Counted from the first letter of the stretch, positions 35,622-45,000 are shown. The stretch: DNA of 64,000 nt from Planctomycetota bacterium (GCA_028823345.1 JAPKBR010000002.1:83050-147049), one strand, 5' to 3'. The notes: generated by a model from the letters alone, not told the origin. Program-made: numbers and translations.

Positions 35622-36314
35622 ATGCTCACCCAAGCGGAGCATTTGGAAACGGGCATCGCCGCCTGCCTTCCGGGAACCCCGTGTGATGTACTCGTCCTCG
35701 ACCAGGGCGGGCTGGCAACGGACCAAGGGGATGCATCCCTTGTCACCGACGCTTGGCCCGAACCTTGGTCCCATGCCCACGCCCGCCAAGACACTTCCGG
35801 CTCCCAACGGGTTTGGTGGGTTTCCTCCCCAGCCCAACCATCCAGCGGCTGGCCCACGGCTTTCCCTGTCTGGCTGGCCCAAGCCGCCGGAGCCCAGGCA
35901 ATGCTGATTTTGGCCCGCGCCCCCCAAACGCAAAAGGGCCCGCGCCACTTGACCGATGTGGTGGACCTCACCCAACGTTCTCCCCTGATAGGCCTGGGCC
36001 CTTCCCCCCGTGGGCCCCTCTTTCCCGATCGCACGGGGGTTTTAGACCCGGAACTTGCCCAGCGCGTACAGGCACTGATTCAGAGCACGCCCGCCATTGC
36101 CGCCGACGCCGCCCAAGACACTGGCGCCACAGGCGACGCAGGCTCAGGCCCCTGGGATCTTGTACTCCCCGGAATCTCTGCTCCCCTTGCCGCTGCCGCC
36201 CACGTGGGCTTGCCCGCGGTGGCTTTGGCCCTGGGAGACCCGGCCGAGCCCAACCGGTCCTATCCCTGGAAACAAATCATCCAAGCACTCCTCCACGTGC
36301 CCACGGCCCTATGA
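35622..36314 (+). CDS. Purine nucleoside phosphorylase-like protein, possibly degenerate
   Basis: 230 residues beginning directly after the kinase stop. The C-terminal half contains GLGPSPRGPLFPDRTGVLDP, reminiscent of the PNP motif around GPRFPD, and HVGLPAVALALGD resembles the later PNP strand with active-site HxGL. It lacks the phosphate-binding N-terminal GSG motif of real PNPs, and the sequence is Ala/Pro-rich. Similarity is by eye and uncertain. It overlaps purN by 4 bases, so a purine link is plausible. Confidence 0.5.
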   Translation: MLTQAEHLETGIAACLPGTPCDVLVLDQGGLATDQGDASLVTDAWPEPWSHAHARQDTSGSQRVWWVSSPAQPSSGWPTAFPVWLAQAAGAQAMLILARAPQTQKGPRHLTDVVDLTQRSPLIGLGPSPRGPLFPDRTGVLDPELAQRVQALIQSTPAIAADAAQDTGATGDAGSGPWDLVLPGISAPLAAAAHVGLPAVALALGDPAEPNRSYPWKQIIQALLHVPTAL

Positions 36315-36901
36315 CCCAGTCCATTGCCATCCTGGTCTCCGGTAGCGGCCGGCACCTAGAGAACTTCGCGCGCTTGACCCAAAACGGATCGCTTGACGCC
36401 AAAATAAGCTTAGCCCTTTGCGATCGGGACGGGGTGGGCGCCATCGATCGAGCCAGGGCCGCGAACTTGCCCTTGGTGGTCTTGGACGGCCAAAGAAAGC
36501 TCGACACCAAGGCATTTGGTGAAGCCGCTTGGGCCGCCATTCGGCAAAGCGGGGCGCAAACCGTTCTTTTGGCGGGATTCCTGCGTCTGCTGCCAATCCC
36601 GGAGGATTTCCGAGGCCGCATCCTGAACATCCACCCCTCGCTCTTGCCCGCTTTTGGGGGCAAAGGTTTTTATGGGAACCGGGTCCATCAGGCAGTGCTT
36701 GCCCGGGGCTGCGCAGTCACCGGTTGCACGGTGCACCTGGTGGAAGAGGAATTTGACACGGGCCCGATTCTGCTCCAGCGCTGGTGTGCTGTGGAGGCGG
36801 GCGATCACCCCGGGGACCTAGCCCAGCGGGTCTTCGAGCTCGAGCTCGAAGCCTACCCGGCCGCCCTCAGGCAGTATCTCGTCGCCAGCGAAGGGTCCTA
36901 A
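36311..36901 (+). CDS. purN: Phosphoribosylglycinamide formyltransferase
   Basis: 196 residues from the ATG at 36311, overlapping the upstream stop (ATGA). Transfers a formyl group from 10-formyl-tetrahydrofolate to GAR in purine synthesis. Seen: IAILVSGSGRHLENFARL, VLLAGFLRLLP, ILNIHPSLLPAFGGKGFYG (catalytic Asn/His), GCTVHLVEEEFDTGPILLQR (catalytic Asp). Length is normal. The reading frame upstream is open further but is not family-like. Coupling to the PNP-like gene gives a purine context. Confidence 0.95.
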   Translation: MTQSIAILVSGSGRHLENFARLTQNGSLDAKISLALCDRDGVGAIDRARAANLPLVVLDGQRKLDTKAFGEAAWAAIRQSGAQTVLLAGFLRLLPIPEDFRGRILNIHPSLLPAFGGKGFYGNRVHQAVLARGCAVTGCTVHLVEEEFDTGPILLQRWCAVEAGDHPGDLAQRVFELELEAYPAALRQYLVASEGS

Positions 36902-36930
36902 GACCCGAACGCTGCATCTAAGCAGCGAGA

Positions 36931-37007
36931 TGGGGTGGGCAAGGGGTTTCGAACCCCCGACCTCCGGAACCACAATCCGGCGCTCTAACCAACTGAGCTA
37001 TGCCCAC
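36931..37007 (-). tRNA. tRNA-His (anticodon GTG)
   Basis: A full cloverleaf can be drawn on the minus strand: acceptor GTGGGCA/TGCCCAC, D-arm GCTC/GAGC, anticodon stem CCGGA/TCCGG around TTGTGGT (anticodon GTG), T-arm GGGGG/CCCCT around TTCGAAA, discriminator C and encoded CCA. The G before the acceptor (position 37008) would pair with discriminator C, the G-1 identity mark of tRNA-His. Lies 29 bases downstream of purN in antisense. Confidence 0.97.
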
Positions 37008-37120
37008 CATACGCCCCGAGGGGCATCTCGCTTCTTCGTAGAAGCGTGGGGATAATCAGCTTCTGAGGGCTCCCAGTCAAGGGAGAGGTGCAAGATTCCG
37101 GGGCGAACCTGCGCTCAATT

Positions 37121-37576
37121 TTAGGCGCGCGGGGAAACGAGGCTCCCCAGCAGGCGTTGGAGCAAGCCCCGGCGCGCGGGTTCCACCCGGGCCAAACGGC
37201 TCTGGGCCCGCTCCAATTGGGCCCGGACCTGAAGCACTTCCTGCTGCAGGGAGCCAACCAGGACCAAAGCCCGGGACTTCTGGGACTCGACCTGAACCAA
37301 TCGGTCTTCAAGGCGATCGGTGAACCGCGCGGTTCCCCGCTCTATCAAGAGCGCCGACTCCAAATCCCCTCGGGCATTCCGCAGGCTGGCGCTCAGGGCT
37401 GCTCCGCGGCGGCCCAAGGCGACGATTTCCTCCTGATAGGCCCGCTCCCGGCGACCGGGCCCTACAACTCGCACGGGTTGGACTGAAGGTCGGGGAATCA
37501 GATCAGAGTCTTGCTGCTCAAGTAGGGGTGCGCTCACACCTGTCTCATCGGTCCATGTCCTGGGGAGCTTGCCCAC
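37121..37576 (-). CDS. Coiled-coil protein of unknown function
   Basis: 151 residues from the GTG at 37576 (a second GTG is at 37537). The region AYQEEIVALGRRGAALSASL to the end reads as one long helix with heptad-like leucines, for example LEDRLVQVESQKSRALVLVG and LQQEVLQVRAQLERAQSRL, so a coiled coil is likely. No catalytic motif. The reverse strand is also partly open here, so the gene is only probable. It is divergent from the zinc-ribbon gene at 37651. Confidence 0.55.
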   Translation of the reverse strand: MGKLPRTWTDETGVSAPLLEQQDSDLIPRPSVQPVRVVGPGRRERAYQEEIVALGRRGAALSASLRNARGDLESALLIERGTARFTDRLEDRLVQVESQKSRALVLVGSLQQEVLQVRAQLERAQSRLARVEPARRGLLQRLLGSLVSPRA

Positions 37577-37650
37577 CGGAAAAGCAAATCATCCCGAAGC
37601 AAAGACCCCGTCAGGCTTTGACCCAGACCTCGGGTGGCCTATTCTAGAGC

Positions 37651-38046
37651 GTGCCCAAGGACCAAAAAGACGCAGCTCCCGATGGTGGAGAGCAAACCCC
37701 ACGCCCCAAGAGCTTCGGCAATATGGGGCCCGATCACTGGTCTCGGTCCCGCGGGGACAAGAACCGGGAGTCCGTGGAGTACTACCGGGACCGCTCCCAT
37801 GCTCCGGGGGTACGCGAGGGTGGCGGCCCGCGCAACCATTACTGCATGGCTTGCGATGGGGTGATCCCCACGGATCAATCTGGCGACAGCTGCCCCCACT
37901 GCGGGAAGAAAATCGAAGGGGAGACGCGACGCTATTTCAACTGGGTAGAGATCGATCAGACCCCCCCGAGCGACCGCAAACTGCAACTGGCCCTGCTGGG
38001 GATTTTTATGGCAGTCGTGGGCCTGATTTGGTTCCTCCTCTCATGA
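37651..38046 (+). CDS. Zinc-ribbon protein with C-terminal membrane anchor
   Basis: 131 residues from a GTG at 37651. A four-cysteine ribbon, CMACDGVIP then CPHCGKKI, is near residues 65-90, and the C-terminus LALLGIFMAVVGLIWFLLS is one transmembrane helix. The N-terminal part is hydrophilic (RSRGDKNRESVEYYRDRSH). The stop overlaps the ThiF start by 4 bases (ATGA), so translation is coupled. No function assigned; a tail-anchored metal-binding accessory is an inference. Confidence 0.78.
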   Translation: MPKDQKDAAPDGGEQTPRPKSFGNMGPDHWSRSRGDKNRESVEYYRDRSHAPGVREGGGPRNHYCMACDGVIPTDQSGDSCPHCGKKIEGETRRYFNWVEIDQTPPSDRKLQLALLGIFMAVVGLIWFLLS

Positions 38047-39068
38047 CCCCCCACCAGCCAAAGAGATTTGATCGGCAAGAGCGCTTTGCCTCCTTGGGAA
38101 AGGAAGGCCAAGAGCACCTCGCCGCCGGAAAGGTTTTGTTGGTGGGCACCGGTGCCCTGGGCGGAGTCTTGGCCCAATCCATGGTGCGCGCTGGAGTGGG
38201 AGAATTGGTCCTGGCGGACCGGGACATCGTGGAACTCAGCAACCTTCCGCGCCAAGTGCTGTTCGATGATGCCCATGCTGCCGCGGGCCAAGCCAAGGTT
38301 TTTGCCGCCGAGGAAACCCTCAAGCGCATCGGCGGCCCCACACGCCTCACCTGCCACGCGGTGCACGTGGATGGACGCAACCTAGCCGAGCTTGCCGAAG
38401 GCTGCGATCTCATCCTCGACGGCACGGACAACCTGGGCACGCGTTACCTGATCAACGATTACTGCGTGCAGCAGGGCATCCCTTGGATTTATGGAGGAGT
38501 CGTGGGCGGCGCCGGGTTGGTGCTGCCAATCATGCCGGGAAACGGTCCCTGCTTGCGCTGCGTGTTCCGCACGCCTCCCCCGGCGGGCACCCTGCCCACC
38601 TGTGACACGGCAGGGGTGATCATGCCCGCGGTGGGTTTGGTCGCTTCCATGCAAGCGGGCCTTGCCCTGCACATCTTGAGCGGTGCGCCCCTACCCGAAG
38701 CTGCCTTGATCGAGTTGGACGCCTGGAACGGTGAGTGCCGCCGATTGGTTGCCAAGGCCGATCCCGATTGCCCCTGTTGCGGGGCGCGTATTTTTGAGTT
38801 TTGGGAACAGGCCCAAGGGGAAGAGACCTTGACCCTCTGCGGCCGCAACACGGTGCAAGTCATGCGGCCGGGAACGCCGCCGGACTTGGACGCGGTGGCG
38901 GCTCAACTGGAACAGGTGGCCAAGCGTGTCGTGCGCGCGGGCCCGCTCTTGCGGGCTGAAGTGGAGGACTTAGTGCTCACGGTCTTTCCCGATGGCCGCA
39001 CCCTGATCGAGGGCACGGACGACCCCATGCGCGCGCAAGGAATTTTCGACCGCTGGATCGGCGGATGA
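38043..39068 (+). CDS. ThiF/MoeB-type adenylyltransferase (E1-like)
   Basis: 341 residues from the ATG at 38043. Adenylates the C-terminus of a ubiquitin-like sulfur carrier. Marks: VLLVGTGALGGVLAQSM (nucleotide site), DRDIVELSNLPRQVLF (conserved Arg), DLILDGTDNLGTRYLIND and a zinc site formed by CLRC and CPCC. PTCDTAGVIMPAVG holds the likely catalytic Cys. A roughly 85-residue C-terminal domain follows in place of rhodanese. No ThiS or MoaD gene lies beside it. It overlaps the MobA-like start by 4 bases. Confidence 0.9.
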   Translation: MTPHQPKRFDRQERFASLGKEGQEHLAAGKVLLVGTGALGGVLAQSMVRAGVGELVLADRDIVELSNLPRQVLFDDAHAAAGQAKVFAAEETLKRIGGPTRLTCHAVHVDGRNLAELAEGCDLILDGTDNLGTRYLINDYCVQQGIPWIYGGVVGGAGLVLPIMPGNGPCLRCVFRTPPPAGTLPTCDTAGVIMPAVGLVASMQAGLALHILSGAPLPEAALIELDAWNGECRRLVAKADPDCPCCGARIFEFWEQAQGEETLTLCGRNTVQVMRPGTPPDLDAVAAQLEQVAKRVVRAGPLLRAEVEDLVLTVFPDGRTLIEGTDDPMRAQGIFDRWIGG

Positions 39069-39667
39069 AGCCCACCCTCGTGATCCTGGCGGCTGGAGCA
39101 TCCAGTCGCCTGGGGCAACCCAAGGTATTGGCCCGGGTCCAGGACTGTGGCAAGACCGTTCTCGATCACCTCTTGGATGCCAGCGAGAACTGGTGCAGCC
39201 AAACGCCCCTGGTGGTGGCCGGCGCGGATCATGATCCCATTCAAAGCGCTTGCAAGAACGCCCAAGTCCTCAACCACCTTCAATGGAGTCAAGGTCGCAC
39301 CGGTGGCCTGGCCGCCGCGGTACGCGCCCGCCCCAACCAGGACTTCTTGCTTTGGCCGGCAGATTCTCCCTGCTTTGGGACCGAAGATGTGGGGCTCCTG
39401 ACCCAGACTTTTGGGGCGGCCCAATTCCCATCTATGGGCTGGCTTGCCCCACGCTGTCCCGATGGCGCTTTTGGGCATCCAGTGATTCTCGGTCGAGAAC
39501 TCTTGGCTCTGGCCCTCGCTATGCGCCCTGACACCCCCCTGCGCGATCTCCGCAAGCACGCCACACCCCTTTGGTCCGTGGATCTGTCTCACTCTGGGGC
39601 TCGAATCAACCTGGATACCCCAGCGGCACTCAGGGAAGTGCGCGCATGGTTCCAAGAAGGTCGATAG
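39065..39667 (+). CDS. MobA-like NTP transferase (MocA-type)
   Basis: 200 residues. Nucleotidyltransferase with the MobA/MocA signature LVILAAGASSRLGQPK at the start, FLLWPADSPCFGTED for the metal site and GHPVILGRELL near the end, as in MocA, which makes molybdopterin cytosine dinucleotide. The run DLSHSGARINLDTPAAL ends the domain. Coupled to ThiF/MoeB by an ATGA overlap, which fits a molybdenum-cofactor role, but no molybdoenzyme is in the window. Confidence 0.82.
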   Translation: MKPTLVILAAGASSRLGQPKVLARVQDCGKTVLDHLLDASENWCSQTPLVVAGADHDPIQSACKNAQVLNHLQWSQGRTGGLAAAVRARPNQDFLLWPADSPCFGTEDVGLLTQTFGAAQFPSMGWLAPRCPDGAFGHPVILGRELLALALAMRPDTPLRDLRKHATPLWSVDLSHSGARINLDTPAALREVRAWFQEGR

Positions 39668-39729
39668 GGATTGAGCCACGGCCCCCTAGCGGTCGAAGAA
39701 ATAGGCTGGGGAACACCTCCCCGAATAGC

Positions 39730-42700
39730 ATGAGTTTCCAGGGAGATGTACGCGGGATTGGTTTAGCTGAATTGCTTCAGGGCTTAGCCCGTGGACGCAA
39801 GCAAGGCGTCGTCACACTCAGCTCCCGGGGCACTCCCCGGGTACTCGTGGGCCTATCCGAGGGCAAGGCATTTTTGCTGCCCGCAGACGAGGAGCCAGTG
39901 GACCACTGGCAAGAACTGGTCAAGGACGCCTGGATCGACGCTGTAGGCACGCGTATCGAGCACTTGCACATCGCCGAAGTCGCCCGGGCCAATCGCCTCG
40001 AGCAACTCTATTGCCTCTTGGATGGAGACGGGGCGCATTTCCGCTTTGAGCCGAGGGAACTCCCCTTCGACGGGGAAGGACGAGTGCTGGCCACTGGCAA
40101 CCAGCCCCCCATTAGCCCGATCCCCATCGAGGGGCTCCTGCTTGAGTACGCGCGCATTGATGATGAACGCGAAAGGGTCCAAGCCCAACACCAGCTTGCC
40201 TTTGATGATTTGCCCGCGGTGTACGATTCCAAGGCCTGCGAAAGTTTGTCCCAGGTCCTTTTACAGGAAATCGACGGGCGCTCCACGGTGACTGAAATCG
40301 CAAACCGTCTGGGCTGGACCCTACGCCAAACCGTGCTCTCCATTGGGCCCGGCCTGGCGTCCGGAGGCCTTTATGCCCTGAGCGGCGATCAGTGCCTACT
40401 GTTGGCCATGGAAGAACTGCGACGCAAGGCCTGGCGCCGAGCGGCCGTGCGTTTGACCGCCTGGACTCGCCGGGGAACACCTGGAGCATTAGATCCGGAC
40501 CCTATTGAAATCCTAGTGGGAGAATGGGGTAGCGGGCGCCTGGTGTCCACCGTGCGCTTGATGGAGGCTCAAGCTGTCTGGATCCTGCTGCGTCGTATCG
40601 ACCACGGACTGATGCAACCGGCCCAGTCCGTACTTCATTGGATCGAGGCCGCGCGCATCTTCCCCGAAGATCCGCGCATCCAGCTCCATCGCTTAGCCCT
40701 GGAGGCTGCCGATGGAGGCAACCATGAACGGCCCCCCATCGCAGATTTGCACAAGCTTGCACGGAACCAAATCGAAAAAGGTTTCTTGCTGCGCGCCCAA
40801 CCTGCCCTGCGCTTGGCCCAAGACCGTGCGCCGGACACCGCAGCCGAGCGCCTTGAGTTGGGTCAGCTCTTGCTCGCATCGGGCCTTCCAGAAGAGGCCG
40901 CCCCCTGGATGATCTCGGCCTGCGAAGACTTCGTGGCCCGGGGCCTGAGCGACCGGGCCGTGTTAGCCCTGCGGGAGTTGACCGCTGCCCTACCAAGGGA
41001 ACGGGAAGCGCGCCTCTTGCTCAGCCGCGCGCGGCGCTCCACGAACTCCGCCCGGCGTATGCGCAAGCGCCTCTTGTTCACCATGGCCGGAATCGCTGGA
41101 TTCGCGGGGATCGCCCTCGTGCAAGTCAACACCCAACGTCAGCGCAGCAGCCAATTGGCCGAGGTGCACGCCCTCTTGCCCACACCCGACCAAGCCAGTT
41201 TGGCCCTGACCCAAAAGTTCCCCGGCGACGAGGGTGCAGATGTACTTGCCTTGCGCCGCGTCATCGATGACAAGCAACGGGCAGTAGAACTCAACCAACG
41301 GGATGAGTGGCTCGCCGAGTACGAAGCCGTGGGGCACGAAGCCCACCGGGGGGATTCTCTGCGCGCCCTGGACTTGGCCCGCGCCCTGAGCCAACCGCCC
41401 ACCCTGCGCTTCGTCCAAGGCACCTGGCCCCTCAAGTCGGACCTGATGGCTTCCATTCCAGAAACCCTCGGTGTGCAAGCCACTGGACTTGGTGCCGTGC
41501 GCCTGGACGACGCAGATCAAATTGCCAGCGAACTCAACCTGGCCAGCCTAGCCCAAGCCCTACGTGCGGCCCTGATGAGCCCCCCAGTGCCAGAGGAGAA
41601 GTCCTTGGGCCAAGGCCTTGATGCCCTCGAAGCCCAGCTGGTAGGTCGCCATGCCCGGCGCGCGACCCTGACGAAGGAAAGGTCCCAAAAGAACCTGCGC
41701 GCGGATCAAAACCAGCTATTGGAAAGGGCCCGAGGTTTGGACGAGGCCCGTGAGCTGGAGCGTTCCCTCCAGGTCTATGGACTCTTGTTCCTATCGGATG
41801 AGGAAGGAGCCGTGCGTGCTGCCCTAGCCGAGGAGCACGAAGATCTCTTGCGACGGGCCCACGCCCTCAAGCGCGCAAGAGAATCAGCCCGCGTGGGCCA
41901 ACTCCATGAGGCAGCTAAAGTGCTCAATGAGCACATGCAAGAGCCAGGTGCCTGGTACTTGCCCGTGACCATCACCAGCGACCCCACTGGCGCAACGATT
42001 CAATTGTCCGGAGGCACCACCAAACACACGCCCTTAGTTCACGAAATGCGCATCGACGATGTTTTCGCCGGCCGCTTGCATGTGGACGGCTATCTGGACC
42101 AGGATTTTAAAATCCTGGGTCCCTGCAATCAGCACATGGTGCTCTCGCGCATCCCTGTTCGATCCTGGCGTAGCTCCGGTCGGGTGGATGCGGTTCCGGT
42201 GCCCGTGAGCAGCGACCACATCCTGGTGGACCGTAACGGCAATCTAGCCCGGGTCGGCTTGAGCGGCAAACTCATTTGGTCACGGAAGGTCGCGAGCCTA
42301 TCCGGGGTCTCCCGAGCCCCCGTGTTCCTGCCCCAATTAGAAAATCAGCTCCTGGTTGTGACCGAAGAAGGCCAAGCCTATCTCCTAGCCGCGGACTCTG
42401 GCGAGCTCATCGGCCCCTGGGATCTCAAGAGTCCCCCCAGCGTGGGCCCCACCCAGGGCACGGACTTTGTCCAACTACGCCTAGCCGATGGCCGCGTGGC
42501 CTTTTGGACCGATAGCCTGAAGCCGACGATCTGGCCCAACGCAAACGGGCCTCACCCCCTGGCCAAGGACCAGGAACACCTGCACGGTTCCAACTGCGGT
42601 TTGCAGGTGCAGCGGCGCGGGGACGGCCCGCTCACGAGCATGACTTCGCGCTTTGGGGGTTGGATCTTGACCCAACGGGAGGGCACCTATTCGGTGGCTC

Positions 42701-42846
42701 CTGCCGATGCCCCGGACCAGGGGTTTTCCGCAGCTTCGAAGGGGCGCTGGAACTGGGCTGCCTTTGAGTCCCGGGAAGATGGCGAACTCCTCTGGATCTC
42801 AGATGGTGCGGGCCTGCGAGCCTTTGCCCTGATCCCCCGACCCTAA
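39730..42846 (+). CDS. DUF4388-PEGA protein with C-terminal propeller-like region
   Basis: 1038 residues from the ATG at 39730 (MSFQGDVRGIGLAELLQGLA), a typical DUF4388/PATAN start that follows the MobA-like stop by 62 bases. Next come a helical repeat region (about 280-430), a transmembrane helix (LLFTMAGIAGFAGIALVQV, near 444-465), a charged helical stretch, a PEGA domain (ITSDPTGATIQLSGGTTKHT, near 745-795) and a Trp/Gly-rich C-terminus like a PQQ-type propeller (ILVDRNGNLARVGLSGKLIW). A large membrane-anchored sensor or scaffold is inferred. Confidence 0.78.
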   Translation: MSFQGDVRGIGLAELLQGLARGRKQGVVTLSSRGTPRVLVGLSEGKAFLLPADEEPVDHWQELVKDAWIDAVGTRIEHLHIAEVARANRLEQLYCLLDGDGAHFRFEPRELPFDGEGRVLATGNQPPISPIPIEGLLLEYARIDDERERVQAQHQLAFDDLPAVYDSKACESLSQVLLQEIDGRSTVTEIANRLGWTLRQTVLSIGPGLASGGLYALSGDQCLLLAMEELRRKAWRRAAVRLTAWTRRGTPGALDPDPIEILVGEWGSGRLVSTVRLMEAQAVWILLRRIDHGLMQPAQSVLHWIEAARIFPEDPRIQLHRLALEAADGGNHERPPIADLHKLARNQIEKGFLLRAQPALRLAQDRAPDTAAERLELGQLLLASGLPEEAAPWMISACEDFVARGLSDRAVLALRELTAALPREREARLLLSRARRSTNSARRMRKRLLFTMAGIAGFAGIALVQVNTQRQRSSQLAEVHALLPTPDQASLALTQKFPGDEGADVLALRRVIDDKQRAVELNQRDEWLAEYEAVGHEAHRGDSLRALDLARALSQPPTLRFVQGTWPLKSDLMASIPETLGVQATGLGAVRLDDADQIASELNLASLAQALRAALMSPPVPEEKSLGQGLDALEAQLVGRHARRATLTKERSQKNLRADQNQLLERARGLDEARELERSLQVYGLLFLSDEEGAVRAALAEEHEDLLRRAHALKRARESARVGQLHEAAKVLNEHMQEPGAWYLPVTITSDPTGATIQLSGGTTKHTPLVHEMRIDDVFAGRLHVDGYLDQDFKILGPCNQHMVLSRIPVRSWRSSGRVDAVPVPVSSDHILVDRNGNLARVGLSGKLIWSRKVASLSGVSRAPVFLPQLENQLLVVTEEGQAYLLAADSGELIGPWDLKSPPSVGPTQGTDFVQLRLADGRVAFWTDSLKPTIWPNANGPHPLAKDQEHLHGSNCGLQVQRRGDGPLTSMTSRFGGWILTQREGTYSVAPADAPDQGFSAASKGRWNWAAFESREDGELLWISDGAGLRAFALIPRP

Positions 42847-42885
42847 ACATTTGGCTTGGGGCCCGGCGCGGTTATGGTTGCGCCC

Positions 42886-43665
42886 ATGCGAATCAGGAAT
42901 CCGTTCCCCAGAACCCGCGACTGGTCTCGGGCAGGCGCCCTCTTGGCCATGGCTGGAGTATTCCATTGCTGCGCCGGGACGCCCGATACTGGACCGTCAG
43001 AGGGCAGCCCAAAGGACCCAATACCCATGGTCCATTGGGAGCGCATGGACTCGTCGGAGTTCGCAACCTTCGTGCGTGGACTTCAAGAACCCGAGTGGGA
43101 TCCCGCGACCCACAAGGCCCTGCTGGAAGCAAGTAAGGAATTTGGGGAGACCGCCCTACGCTCCACGCTCTTATTGGCGCGGACAACCTCCCCCACCATC
43201 AGCGAGCATTTCCTGCAGCACCTCGAAGAACGCGTGGCTCCCCCAAGCCGCGGCGAGGGGGGCAATCAAATCACCCAGGCTGCAGCACTGCTCCTGCGCC
43301 CGACGCCTCTTACCCCAAACCAAAGAGAGCGATTACTCGCCCTTGCCATTGGCCCTGTGCCGCACCCCAACCTTGCGGTACGGGTGGAATGCGCCGGGAC
43401 GCTCTTGGCCCTCGACGAAGCTCGAACGATCCCATTCCTCATCCGCGTCCTGCGTGCGCGCACCCCGGCGGAGCGAGACGATCCCCCGGACTGGCCCCGT
43501 ATAGATACCCTTGCCTGGGTTAAGCATCGCTCCTCCCGCGCCCTTGCGGAACACTTCCAGGTGCCCGATGTTTTTAGGCCGGATGGTTCATGGCAACACC
43601 AAATGGACGAAGCCGCAGCCTATGAGGAGCTCGCCCAAGGGGCTGCTTCCCTGGACAAACAATGA
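42886..43665 (+). CDS. Putative HEAT-repeat-like lipoprotein
   Basis: 259 residues from the ATG at 42886; an ATG at 42874 is in the same frame. The N-terminus RAGALLAMAGVFHCCAG looks like a lipoprotein signal. The rest is helical: ALLEASKEFGETALRSTLLL, AAALLLRPTPLTPNQRERLL and RVECAGTLLALDEARTIPFL suggest HEAT-like repeats, a scaffold fold. No enzyme motif. It follows the DUF4388-PEGA gene by 39 bases and may be part of the same unit. Confidence 0.65.
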   Translation: MRIRNPFPRTRDWSRAGALLAMAGVFHCCAGTPDTGPSEGSPKDPIPMVHWERMDSSEFATFVRGLQEPEWDPATHKALLEASKEFGETALRSTLLLARTTSPTISEHFLQHLEERVAPPSRGEGGNQITQAAALLLRPTPLTPNQRERLLALAIGPVPHPNLAVRVECAGTLLALDEARTIPFLIRVLRARTPAERDDPPDWPRIDTLAWVKHRSSRALAEHFQVPDVFRPDGSWQHQMDEAAAYEELAQGAASLDKQ

Positions 43666-43698
43666 AGTCCCTTGGCACATCCGTGCCTCGTCGCGCCC

Positions 43699-45000
43699 CT
43701 AGGGCCTGATACGACCCATCATGCGCGGGAAGGGTGCAGCCTCGCGCACGTGCTCGAGGCCACAAATCCAACCCACGGTGCGCTCAAGACCCAGCCCAAA
43801 TCCCCCGTGGGGAACTGAGCCATAACGACGTAGGTCCAGGTACCACTCGAACTCGGCCTGGGGCAAGCCATGGCGCTCGATCTCGGCCACAAGGGTGCCC
43901 AGGTCCTCTTCCCGTTGGCTGCCGCCAATGATCTCCCCCACGCCCTCCGGCGCAATCATGTCCACGCATAGGACCTTACTGGGGTCTTCGGGATCTTCCT
44001 TCATATAGAAAGACTTCACCGCTTTGGGGTAGCGAGTGATCATCACCGGTTGGTTGTAGCGTTCCGAAAGGATCGTTTCGTCGGGTGCGCCAAAATCTTC
44101 GCCCGCCACGAAATTGGAGTCCGGGTGTTCGAGCAAAATCTTTGAAGCTTCCTCGTAGGTGATACGAGGGAATTTCCCCTCCACGCATTCGAGCTTGGAA
44201 AGATCCCGTTCAAGGACCGCCAGTTCCGGCTGACGACGCTCCAGTACGTCCTTGACGATACGGCAGATCAAGTCTTCGGCCAAGGCACACACGTCGTCCA
44301 GATCCGCAAAGGCCATCTCCGGTTCCAGCATCCAGAACTCGGTCAAGTGGCGGCGGGTCTTGGACTTTTCCGCGCGGAAGGTGGGTCCAAAGCAATAGAT
44401 CTTGCCTAGGGCCATGGCGGAGGCTTCGGCATAGAGTTGACCGGACTGGGTCAGGTAGGCCTTTTGGTCCTCAAAGTAATCCAGCTCAAAGAGGTTGCTG
44501 GTTCCCTCGCAGGCGCTGGGGGTGAACATGGGCGAGTCCACGCAGGCGAAGCCACGCTCATCAAAGAAACGTCGAATCGATGTGATCACTGCATCACGCA
44601 CGCGCATCACGGCCCACTGACGCTTGGAGCGCAACCAAAGGTGCCTCCTCGACAGTAGGAAATCTGCCCCGTGTTCCTTGGGGGTGATCGGATAGTCGTG
44701 GGCGCTCTGGATCAACTCGCCTCCACTGACCACTAGCTCGAATCCTCCGGGGGCACGAGGGTCTGCGCGCACTTCACCGATCAAGCGAAGGCTGGACTCC
44801 TGCCCCGCATCCGCGATGCTGTCGAACAACTCGTCGGGCACAGCACCGCGCTTGACGACGCATTGGACAAAGCCCGTGCCATCGCGCATGTGCACGAACT
44901 GCAGTTTACCCTTGCCGGTTTTACTGTGCATCCAACCTGCTAGCTCCACGGTATCCGAGGCGTGCTGGGCGAGGTTCTCAATGGAGGTAACGGAGGTCAT
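43699..45000 (-). CDS. asnS: Asparaginyl-tRNA synthetase
   Basis: 433 residues from the ATG at 45000 (MTSVTSIENLAQHASDTVEL). Class IIb enzyme charging tRNA-Asn. The N-terminal OB-fold is followed by the class II core: FTPSACEGTSNLFELDYFED, FGPTFRAEKSKTRRHLTEFW (motif 2) and GFGLGLERTVGWICGLEHVR (motif 3). The SACEGTSNLF form suits AsnRS rather than AspRS. Length is normal. Convergent with the HEAT-like gene. Confidence 0.96.
   Translation of the reverse strand: MTSVTSIENLAQHASDTVELAGWMHSKTGKGKLQFVHMRDGTGFVQCVVKRGAVPDELFDSIADAGQESSLRLIGEVRADPRAPGGFELVVSGGELIQSAHDYPITPKEHGADFLLSRRHLWLRSKRQWAVMRVRDAVITSIRRFFDERGFACVDSPMFTPSACEGTSNLFELDYFEDQKAYLTQSGQLYAEASAMALGKIYCFGPTFRAEKSKTRRHLTEFWMLEPEMAFADLDDVCALAEDLICRIVKDVLERRQPELAVLERDLSKLECVEGKFPRITYEEASKILLEHPDSNFVAGEDFGAPDETILSERYNQPVMITRYPKAVKSFYMKEDPEDPSKVLCVDMIAPEGVGEIIGGSQREEDLGTLVAEIERHGLPQAEFEWYLDLRRYGSVPHGGFGLGLERTVGWICGLEHVREAAPFPRMMGRIRP

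Noticed and set aside
35753..36310. In-frame extension upstream of purN
   Set aside because: It overlaps the PNP-like frame and purN family similarity begins at 36311.
37569..38042. In-frame extension of ThiF upstream of 38043
   Set aside because: It covers the zinc-ribbon gene in another frame; homology of ThiF starts at MTPHQPKRFDRQERF.
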